Shown: in pieces, positions 57,683-64,000 of the stretch
Layout of the letters: every line of letters begins with the position of its first letter
Position numbering within the stretch: the stretch's first letter is position 1
Assembly (NCBI GenBank): GCA_029780415.1
Contig: JAKOYN010000061.1
Location: forward strand, 62,001 to 126,000
DNA length: 64,000 nucleotides
Direction: 5' to 3'
From: RXIX01 sp003989075
Lineage (GTDB): Bacteria > Pseudomonadota > Gammaproteobacteria > Competibacterales > Competibacteraceae
Program-made: the position numbers and the translations under genes
Notes under the pieces: generated by a model
Database searches by the model: none
What the model was told of the DNA's origin: nothing
Seen by the model: only the letters and a program-made list of their open reading frames with translations

Positions 57683-60145
57683 ATGCCGACCAGGATATTC
57701 CTCCGACTCTTCCTCTTGGCTGGACTGGCGGCGCCGCTGTGCGCGTTTGCCCTGGGTCTTGGGCCGATTGAGGTGCGCTCGGCGCTTAATCAGAATTTCG
57801 AAGCCGACATCCCCCTGATTTTCAGCAACCCCGCCGAGGCGGTCGGGTTGACTGTGCGCATTCCGCCCCAGCAGGAATTCGATCGGATCGGTATTGACCG
57901 CCTGGAAGCGTTATCGCAACTGCGCTTTGCCGTACAGACGCCGCCCGGTGGACCGAATGTGGTGCGCATTACCTCGGTGCAGCCGATCCGGGAACCGAAT
58001 TTCCGCCTGCTGCTGGAGGCGGTCTGGCCACGTGGACGCCTGTTGCGTGAATATGCGGTGCAGCTTGATCCGCAGTTGTATACCAAGCGCCGCGAACCGC
58101 CGCCCCCACCCGCGCCGGTGGTGGTCGCGCCATCCGTGGTAGCCGCGCCGCCGCCCGTGGCTGCCGCGCCCACCTTGCCGCCCGCGCCGCCGGTGAGTTT
58201 TGAGGGCGCTACGCCCTATGGGCCGGTCAGGGCAGGTGAGACCCTGGCCGGCATTGCTAATCGGTTGCGGCCATCAACCGCGATTGGCCTGCGCGAGATG
58301 ATGTCGATCCTGGTCGCTGGCAATCCGGATGCCTTTATCGGCGGCAATCCAAACCTGCTGCGCGCCGGGGCCACGCTCAAGGTGCCCACCCCGCAAGCGC
58401 TGGGTGTGCAGGGCGCGCCGCCGCCGTCCCTGGCCAGTACGGCAACTGGACCGGCACCTGCACCGCTGGAATCCGCGCCCGAAACCGGGACATCACCGGC
58501 TCCGTTACCGAGTGTTGCGCCTGAACCGGCGCCGCTGCCGTCAACAGCGCCAGTCACCACGCCTGAACCGGCGCCGCTGCCGTCAACAGCCTCAGTGACA
58601 CCGCCAGCGGCATCGTTGCCACCACTGCCAACACCGCCAGCGGAACCGTTGCCGGTTGCGCCACCGATCGCCGCGACGTCGCCGGGCAGTACGCCTTTGG
58701 TAACGCCCGGACAGTTGCCGGAAATTGTGCCCAAGGAGAGTCAGCCACAATCGCCGCCAACGTCACCACCTGCACCGCCGCCCGCGCAATCCGAGCCGGT
58801 TCCACCGCCGCCCGTGGTGACTGCGCCGCCGCCCGTGGTCAAGCCTAAACCCATCGTGCCCGAGCCGGTAGTTGAGGAGTCAGGCTGGTGGGCTAAGCCG
58901 GCGGTCTGGTTGGGCATCGGCCTGTTGGTGCTGGCGGTGGCAGCCGTGTTGCTGTTGCCGCTGCTGTGGCGGCCGGTGCGACCCAGGAAGACCAGCATGG
59001 TCGAGGGTGAACCACCCGCCGAGGAAGTCATGGAAGAGTTCCACCAGGCCGAGGAAATACCGCCGATGCCGGCCACGCGTGCCGTGGTGCGCGAAGGGCG
59101 TTCCTCGCGTCTATCGCCAGCCGTAGCTGCTGCTGCGGCTGCGATAGTGTCCGCCGGCACGACGGGCAGTAAGCCTGCACCCGCCAAATCCGCAGCTCAG
59201 CAACCGCCCAAACCTATCGACGAACTGCTCAAGGACATCGATTTCGGTTTGGGTGACCATGTCGCGCCCGCACCCGCGCCCGCAGCGGCAGGTAAAACGC
59301 CGGTGCAGAATTTGGCCCCGGCGCTGCCCGATACCGAGCCGCCGACGGCATCGGTTACCCGGCGACCCTCGCCGCCGGCTCTGGCCAAGTCCGCGCCTGC
59401 GCCTGATGTCATGCCCGCGCCAGCGGTTGCAGCCACGCCCGCAGCATCACCCAAAGCGCCTGCTGCGCAAGCGGAATTGCCATCCGAATTTCGTCTTGAC
59501 GGCATGGATTTCGATTTTGGCGATCTGGATATGGGCAGCACCGCACGCACGCCCCCAGCCGAACTGCCAGCGCTGGATCTCAAGCAGCCGGCACCTCCGA
59601 CGACGCCCCCGGCGCCGCCCAAAGCTACCGATGATCTGCCCTCGCTGCCGGCGCTGGATTTCAGCTTTGGCGACTTTGGGCCCGATACTGGAACCGCAGC
59701 CAGTGCAACGCCGGCACCAGTGCCAACGCCAATCAAGGCCGCTGATCTGCGCAATGCAATTTCCGATGACTCTGCCAGGGGCAATGCTGCCGGCCCGCGT
59801 GATCGGGATGGCGCGCCTTCGGTATTGAACGTGGCCGATCTCAAGTTCGAGTTCAGCAATGTCGCCGATGATCTGAGCAAGGCTGCGGCTGCCGGGGAGC
59901 CGCTGCGCCTGGATGAAGAACTGCAGAATTTCGGCAATGACACGCTCGACCTGGGCACGCTCGAGACGGCAACGCTTGGCGGCAACGGTGGTGCCGATTA
60001 CGTCGAGACCAAGCTGGACCTGGCCAGTGCCTATCTCGATATGGGCGATCAGGTCGGCGCGCGCAGCCTGCTGGAGGAAGTGATCAAGGAGGGGCAAGCG
60101 TCGCAGCGCCAGCGGGCGGAGGCCCTGCTCAGGAAGCTGGGCTGA
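57683..60145 (+). CDS. fimV: FimV-like peptidoglycan-binding polar protein
   Basis: An 820-residue inner-membrane protein of the FimV/HubP family, which organises cell poles, type IV pili and sometimes type II secretion. A signal-like N-terminus is followed by the FimV domain (LGLGPIEVRSALNQNFEADI), a LysM region near residues 175-235 (YGPVRAGETLAGIANRL), a long Pro-rich stretch, one membrane span (AVWLGIGLLVLAVAAVLLLP, about 410-430), an acidic Pro/Ala-rich cytoplasmic part and the C-terminal FimV helix-turn motif LDLASAYLDMGDQVGARSLL. An exact 30-base repeat (58519-58548, 58561-58590) lies in the Pro-rich part. It sits after asd; truA does not follow. Confidence 0.92.
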   Translation: MPTRIFLRLFLLAGLAAPLCAFALGLGPIEVRSALNQNFEADIPLIFSNPAEAVGLTVRIPPQQEFDRIGIDRLEALSQLRFAVQTPPGGPNVVRITSVQPIREPNFRLLLEAVWPRGRLLREYAVQLDPQLYTKRREPPPPPAPVVVAPSVVAAPPPVAAAPTLPPAPPVSFEGATPYGPVRAGETLAGIANRLRPSTAIGLREMMSILVAGNPDAFIGGNPNLLRAGATLKVPTPQALGVQGAPPPSLASTATGPAPAPLESAPETGTSPAPLPSVAPEPAPLPSTAPVTTPEPAPLPSTASVTPPAASLPPLPTPPAEPLPVAPPIAATSPGSTPLVTPGQLPEIVPKESQPQSPPTSPPAPPPAQSEPVPPPPVVTAPPPVVKPKPIVPEPVVEESGWWAKPAVWLGIGLLVLAVAAVLLLPLLWRPVRPRKTSMVEGEPPAEEVMEEFHQAEEIPPMPATRAVVREGRSSRLSPAVAAAAAAIVSAGTTGSKPAPAKSAAQQPPKPIDELLKDIDFGLGDHVAPAPAPAAAGKTPVQNLAPALPDTEPPTASVTRRPSPPALAKSAPAPDVMPAPAVAATPAASPKAPAAQAELPSEFRLDGMDFDFGDLDMGSTARTPPAELPALDLKQPAPPTTPPAPPKATDDLPSLPALDFSFGDFGPDTGTAASATPAPVPTPIKAADLRNAISDDSARGNAAGPRDRDGAPSVLNVADLKFEFSNVADDLSKAAAAGEPLRLDEELQNFGNDTLDLGTLETATLGGNGGADYVETKLDLASAYLDMGDQVGARSLLEEVIKEGQASQRQRAEALLRKLG
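58519..58590. repeat. Exact 30-base direct repeat inside fimV
   Basis: GCCTGAACCGGCGCCGCTGC plus ten more bases occurs at 58519-58548 and again at 58561-58590, a 42-base period. It encodes the Pro-rich PEPAPLPSTA unit twice. Such repeats can expand or contract by slippage. Confidence 0.85.
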
Positions 60146-60157
60146 GCGCCGGCCAGC

Positions 60158-60186
60158 AAAAAGCCCCTCGACGAGGGGCTTTTTTG
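60158..60186. terminator. Bidirectional terminator between fimV and the MltD-like gene
   Basis: GCCCCTCG pairs with CGAGGGGC around two bases or fewer. Five A's precede and six T's follow, so it works on both strands. It serves the convergent fimV and lytic transglycosylase genes. Confidence 0.92.
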
Positions 60187-60204
60187 TTGCACTGCGTTGA
60201 GGTA

Positions 60205-61437
60205 TCAGCGGGTGGCGGGCACCGGATCGGCAAGCAGGGCCAGAGCGCGTTCGACGGAGCCACGCTGGGCCAGACGGGTCAGGGTGCCGTTGGGCAGCCA
60301 GACCATGACGCCGGCCGGCAGCGGTATGCTGGCGCTTTTTGCAGCAGGTTTCCAGGCCCGGTTCAGGCTGTTGAGCTCGCTCAGGTTGACCTGATAGTAG
60401 GACGCTACGGTGGTGGCCGGCACGCTCTGGCGCAGCCGTACCCGGTCCAGGTTCAGCGGCGGTTCGAAGGCGACACCCTCCGGGAAGAAGCGCTGCGGGT
60501 TGCGGGCGATTTCCCGGGCGGCGAGGAATTCGGTGTAGAAGTTGCGCGAGGCGAAGCCAAAACCGCTGCCGGAGTGCTGCTGGACGATGCGGCCAATGTC
60601 ATTGCCGTAGGTGGATTGGGCGCGCCGCATGCCGCCGACGCCGTGGTTGTAGGAGGTGATAGCCAGCGGCCAACTGCCGAGGCGCTCGTGGGCATTACCA
60701 AGGTAGCGTGCAGCACCCTGCGCCGAGGCGACCGGGTCAAGGCGTTCATCCACGGCGGCGTTCATGATCATGAACTGCCGTGCGGTAGCAGGCATGAACT
60801 GCCACATGCCGACCGCGCCAACCGAGGAAGCGGCGTGGTTCTGGAAGGAGGATTCGACGTGCGGCAGATAGGCGAGATCTTCAGGCAGGCCGGCTTCGCG
60901 GAATACCTGGCGGAAGGCAGCATCGTAGCGGCCACTGATTTCCAGGCCGCGCTTGAAGCGTTCACGCAGGCCGCGCTGGCTGCGCAGGCGTTCGCTGGCG
61001 CCGCTGATGGCCGCCGGGCCGCCGCTGCTGGCCTGGATGCGCGTGGCCAGGGCCTGTTCGCTGGGGTTGAGCGGTGCCTGGGTGGCGACCTTGCGTTCAA
61101 CCTGGCGCAGCTGTTCTTCGAGACCGTCGAAGCGGGCCTTGAGCAGTGCCTTCTGCTCGCTGGTGTAGCCTTCGCCGACCGGCTCGGGCAGGGTGATGAC
61201 GTCGTAGATCAGATCCATGTAGCGGTCGTCGTGCAGCGCAACCTGGCCGCGTCCCCAACTGGCGTACACGTTGCGCCAGAAGGCGATCTGTGGTTGCAGT
61301 TCCGGTGGTGCGGGGAACTGTGGATCGTAGGATGTTTCGCCGGAGATCTGGGCCTTGGGCGGTACCGTTTGGGTAGCGCAGGCGGCCAGCACGAGCAGCG
61401 TTAAGGTGGTTAGAAATCCACGCAGTGGTCGTCGCAT
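60205..61437 (-). CDS. mltD: Membrane-bound lytic murein transglycosylase, MltD-like lipoprotein
   Basis: Cleaves peptidoglycan glycan strands. About 410 residues from the ATG at 61437, which has AGGGGG upstream. The N-terminus is a lipoprotein signal (FLTTLTLLVLAACA lipobox). The GH23 catalytic domain has the catalytic Glu in LAYLPHVESSFQNHAASSVG followed by AVGMWQFMPATARQF, and ITSYNHGVGGM. The C-terminal part (VPATTVASYYQVNLSELNSL) resembles one LysM repeat. This is shorter than MltD proteins with two or more LysM repeats. Confidence 0.88.
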   Translation of the reverse strand: MRRPLRGFLTTLTLLVLAACATQTVPPKAQISGETSYDPQFPAPPELQPQIAFWRNVYASWGRGQVALHDDRYMDLIYDVITLPEPVGEGYTSEQKALLKARFDGLEEQLRQVERKVATQAPLNPSEQALATRIQASSGGPAAISGASERLRSQRGLRERFKRGLEISGRYDAAFRQVFREAGLPEDLAYLPHVESSFQNHAASSVGAVGMWQFMPATARQFMIMNAAVDERLDPVASAQGAARYLGNAHERLGSWPLAITSYNHGVGGMRRAQSTYGNDIGRIVQQHSGSGFGFASRNFYTEFLAAREIARNPQRFFPEGVAFEPPLNLDRVRLRQSVPATTVASYYQVNLSELNSLNRAWKPAAKSASIPLPAGVMVWLPNGTLTRLAQRGSVERALALLADPVPATR

Positions 61438-61519
61438 GAGCGCTTTCCCCCTTGATTGCATTGATGTCTCGAAGATTAAAGAAAATCAAATCCGCGGCAG
61501 CGCCGTGGAAAACCGGTGT

Positions 61520-62278
61520 CTAGCGGGCGAGGACGCCCGAGAAATTCAGTGGCCAGCGACCGTTGGCGTCGGGCGGTCCGAGCAGGCTCAGCGCCTGACG
61601 CAGGGCCTGATTGGCCGGATCGCGCACCGCTGCCTGTCCGTCGACCTGGTAGCGGCCATCGGGGAACAGCTTGACCGTACCCTGCAGCGCCAGCGGTCCG
61701 TCGTGGTCCTCGATCACGCCTTGTATGCCGGCCGGTTCCACGGGGGTCAGTTGCAGGGTGAAATCGCCCAGATTCAGCGGCTGGCGCAACTCGACGCGCA
61801 GGTTGAGCACATGCACCGCGCCATAAGCGGACTGGGGCCGGACGTTGGCATCCAGATGCAAATCGCGCAGGCTGAATTCCAAAATGCCCTGTGCCGGCGA
61901 CTTGTGACCCGCCAGCGCAGCCAGCCGGTTAAGCGACATGCGGCCGTTGGCATCGCGCAGACGCAGGCTGCGATCAAAGGCAATCGCGACCTTGCCGACC
62001 GCCTGCATGTCGGGATCATTGCTGCGCAGCCCTACTTCCAGCCAGCCGGACAGCAGGGCCAGCGGTTGCCAGTCCCAGCTTAGTTGTTCGATCCGGTTGC
62101 CGCGCCAGTGCAGGCCCTGGGCGATACCGTCGGTGACACTGCCCGAGACATTCTGCACACTGAAACCGGGCAGGTGCTCGGCGACCCGGTCGGTGACCAG
62201 CGTGGCTGGAGCCAGCAGCAGCAGGAACGCCAGAAATGCCAGCAATCCCAGTAGACTGTAGCGTAGAAAGGGTTTCAT
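61520..62278 (-). CDS. gspN: Type II secretion system protein GspN
   Basis: 252 residues with an N-terminal membrane anchor (YSLLGLLAFLAFLLLLAPAT) and a periplasmic beta-rich domain. HLPGFSVQNVSGSVTDGIAQ and the following GLHWRGNRIEQLSWDWQP are typical of GspN. It overlaps gspM by four bases (ATGA). GspN is present only in some type II systems and its role is not well defined. It ends the gsp operon here. Confidence 0.93.
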   Translation of the reverse strand: MKPFLRYSLLGLLAFLAFLLLLAPATLVTDRVAEHLPGFSVQNVSGSVTDGIAQGLHWRGNRIEQLSWDWQPLALLSGWLEVGLRSNDPDMQAVGKVAIAFDRSLRLRDANGRMSLNRLAALAGHKSPAQGILEFSLRDLHLDANVRPQSAYGAVHVLNLRVELRQPLNLGDFTLQLTPVEPAGIQGVIEDHDGPLALQGTVKLFPDGRYQVDGQAAVRDPANQALRQALSLLGPPDANGRWPLNFSGVLAR

Positions 62279-62763
62279 GGCTGGGCGCTGCCTTGCAGGA
62301 TGATGCGGACATTGACCAGACCGGGATTGCCGGTGCGATCCACGTTGAGGTTGATGAGGGTCAGGCGCTGTTCGCGCTCCAGTTTGAGCAGCCAGTTGAG
62401 CAGCGGATTGAAGGCGACCGCGTCGAGCTGGACGCTGATCTGGTCGTCACCCTGCGGCACCAGCCGCTTGAGCGCCGTGCCCAGACCGGCGGCGCGCGCG
62501 GTCTGATCAACCACGGTCAGCAGCGAACGCCCGGCGCCAGCCTGGGTTGTGGCACTGCTGCTGATGTGTTGCAGCTCCTGGACGGACTGACGCATCCAGG
62601 CCAGTTCGGCGCGCTGCTCGGCCACGGCCTGGCGCAGGCGCTGGCCGCTGGCGCGAAACGGTTCCCAGATCAGGACATACAGCAGCAGGACCATGAGCAG
62701 CGCTGTGCCGCCCGCGATCAGGCCGCGTTCGCGGCTGTTCAGATGCTGCCACCAGTCCTTCAT
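62275..62763 (-). CDS. gspM: Type II secretion system protein GspM
   Basis: Inner-membrane platform protein that stabilises GspL, 162 residues. It begins WWQHLNSRERGLIAGGTALL with the membrane span LIAGGTALLMVLLLYVLIW, a coiled-coil stretch (ASGQRLRQAVAEQRAELAWM) and a small ferredoxin-like periplasmic domain. It overlaps both gspL and gspN by four bases. Confidence 0.94.
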   Translation of the reverse strand: MKDWWQHLNSRERGLIAGGTALLMVLLLYVLIWEPFRASGQRLRQAVAEQRAELAWMRQSVQELQHISSSATTQAGAGRSLLTVVDQTARAAGLGTALKRLVPQGDDQISVQLDAVAFNPLLNWLLKLEREQRLTLINLNVDRTGNPGLVNVRIILQGSAQP

Positions 62764-63962
62764 GATGCTGCCCGCTTCAGGGTGACCTTGCTTTCCACCC
62801 GGCCATCGCGCTGCAGGGTGCGCACATCGCTTTGCAGGCCGGGTTGCTGGCTCAGGGTCTGGCGCAACTGGTCGAGCACTGCCGGGCTGCCGCCTTCCAG
62901 GTCCAGATCAAGTTGCCCATCGCGGTAACTGAAGCCGCGCAGGGTTACGCCGTTCAGGGTCCGCACCGCATCGCCACCGCGATAGAGCAGTTCGAACAGT
63001 GCCGCGCCGCCGCTAGGCCGCAATTCACGCAGCCGGGTTTCCATCTGCACCCGCGGATTGACGATGCGCGTGACGCCGGGCAGCGCCTGCCGGAAGAGCT
63101 GTTCCATCTCGGCGCGCGTCGCGACCTGTTCGCGCTGCAGCAGCCAGCGTTCATGCAATTGCCCGATCAGCAGCACCAGCAGCCACGCCGCCGCCAGCGC
63201 CGCCGCCGTGCGCCAGGGGCGGATCCAGCGCCGCCAGGGCGCCTGATGGCTGTAGGGGCCCTGCAGCAGGTTGATGACCGCGCCCGGCTGATAAGCAGCG
63301 GCGAACAGGCTGAGCGTTGCGGGCGGTGCTTCTTCCGCCTGCAGCGTAATGCCAGCCCCGTCGAGCAGCGCCAGCACCGCCGCTGGCAGGGTGTCGGCAT
63401 TCCACAGGCGCAGGCCGCGTGGCTGACTGTCGCCGGCCTCGGCCAGTGCCGCGCCCAGCAGCAGTTCCAGGGCCTCGGCATCGGTGACAAAGCCCTCCCA
63501 GCGCCCGGTACGCACCAGCAGGCGTGTCCCGTCGCGCAGCAGGCTCCAGTCATCCTCGTGCCAGGGCAGCAGCAGCAGATCGGGAATGACCGCATGCACC
63601 GTGATGCCCACTGCTGCGCAGGCCGCCAGCCAGCCGCGCAGGGTGTCATGGGCGATCACCGCCACCGGCAGCCGGCCGCCATCCAGGGTCGCGCCGAAGG
63701 CAAAATGCAGCGCCTCGACCTCATCGACCAGATGTTCTTCCAGGGCATAGGGAATGGCGCGCATCCAGGTCGAGCGCTGGCGGCCCGGCGGGGTGACGCA
63801 GTGCAGGGCCAGCGTTTCGCCCGGTGCCACCAGCACCAGGCGGGCATCCCCGGCGCGCGCCGGCAGGTCGGCCAGCGGTCCATGCCAGAGGTCGCCATCG
63901 GGACCACAGGCATCGACCTGATCGGGAGCGGTAAAGCGAAACAGGAGCAGCGGGGCAGGCAA
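62760..63962 (-). CDS. gspL: Type II secretion system protein GspL
   Basis: Inner-membrane platform protein that recruits the GspE ATPase, 400 residues. The cytoplasmic actin-like domain includes MRAIPYALEEHLVDEVEALH, a hallmark of the family. One membrane span (TAAALAAAWLLVLLIGQL) lies near residue 245 and a periplasmic ferredoxin-like domain ends the protein. The start is a TTG at 63962 without a clear ribosome binding site, eight bases after the gspK stop, so translational coupling is likely. Confidence 0.94.
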   Translation of the reverse strand: MPAPLLLFRFTAPDQVDACGPDGDLWHGPLADLPARAGDARLVLVAPGETLALHCVTPPGRQRSTWMRAIPYALEEHLVDEVEALHFAFGATLDGGRLPVAVIAHDTLRGWLAACAAVGITVHAVIPDLLLLPWHEDDWSLLRDGTRLLVRTGRWEGFVTDAEALELLLGAALAEAGDSQPRGLRLWNADTLPAAVLALLDGAGITLQAEEAPPATLSLFAAAYQPGAVINLLQGPYSHQAPWRRWIRPWRTAAALAAAWLLVLLIGQLHERWLLQREQVATRAEMEQLFRQALPGVTRIVNPRVQMETRLRELRPSGGAALFELLYRGGDAVRTLNGVTLRGFSYRDGQLDLDLEGGSPAVLDQLRQTLSQQPGLQSDVRTLQRDGRVESKVTLKRAAS

Positions 63963-63969
63963 GGGCGTC

Positions 63970-64000
63970 TTAATCCGGGTTACTGAAATTGCGTTGCAGG
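63970..64000 (-). CDS. gspK: C-terminal end of GspK (partial)
   Basis: The last codons of an open frame enter from the right edge and read LQRNFSNPD before a TAA at 63970-63972. Position immediately upstream of gspL, on the same strand, is where gspK is expected. The sequence is too short to prove identity on its own. Confidence 0.55.
   Translation of the reverse strand, partial: LQRNFSNPD

Overview
The window is a GC-rich stretch from a gammaproteobacterium. It carries RpoH of the sigma-32 type, DksA, an ftsY-rpoH pairing, tesA next to an ABC pair of the YbbA/YbbP type, FimV, type II secretion gspKLMN, LeuCDB/Asd and NarXL. A phasin gene, a glycogen-debranching gene and a full respiratory nitrate reductase operon together suggest a lineage that stores polyhydroxyalkanoate and glycogen and can respire nitrate, such as the Competibacteraceae. 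That placement is an inference, not something the sequence proves.

Layout. 1-8929: M16 protease pair (minus strand), ftsY, rpoH, murB, tesA and an ABC transporter. The rpoH promoter carries a CIRCE operator, and the rpoH leader can form two stem-loops. 8962-12769: phasin, then a zinc-uptake locus (zur-znuC-znuB divergent from znuA) with two Zur boxes between the divergent genes. 12770-24054: dksA, tsaE-nnr, queG, alaC-hom with a poorly known third gene, gamma-glutamyltransferase, a response regulator with a C-terminal membrane anchor, and a small membrane protein. 24113-31753: tgt-yajC-secD-secF, a DUF192 protein, a relic of an IS200/IS605-like element, and a glycogen-debranching enzyme.

31993-51404 is a nitrate-respiration district: tRNA-Arg, a cytochrome c, the NarX/NarL two-component system, a double-domain NarK, NnrS, a second NarK and narGHJI. 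The molybdenum-cofactor genes mobA, moaA and mobB are interspersed. Two regions upstream of the narK genes share collinear conserved blocks containing NarL-type heptamers at the same spacing. One of them has a perfect IHF consensus in between, which recalls the architecture of the E. coli narG control region. From nnrS to narI the DNA looks richer in A+T than the flanks.

51437-64000: a LysR regulator divergent from leuC, then leuC, a GST-like gene, leuD, leuB, asd and fimV. After a bidirectional terminator come an MltD-like lytic transglycosylase and gspN, gspM, gspL and the end of gspK, all on the minus strand.
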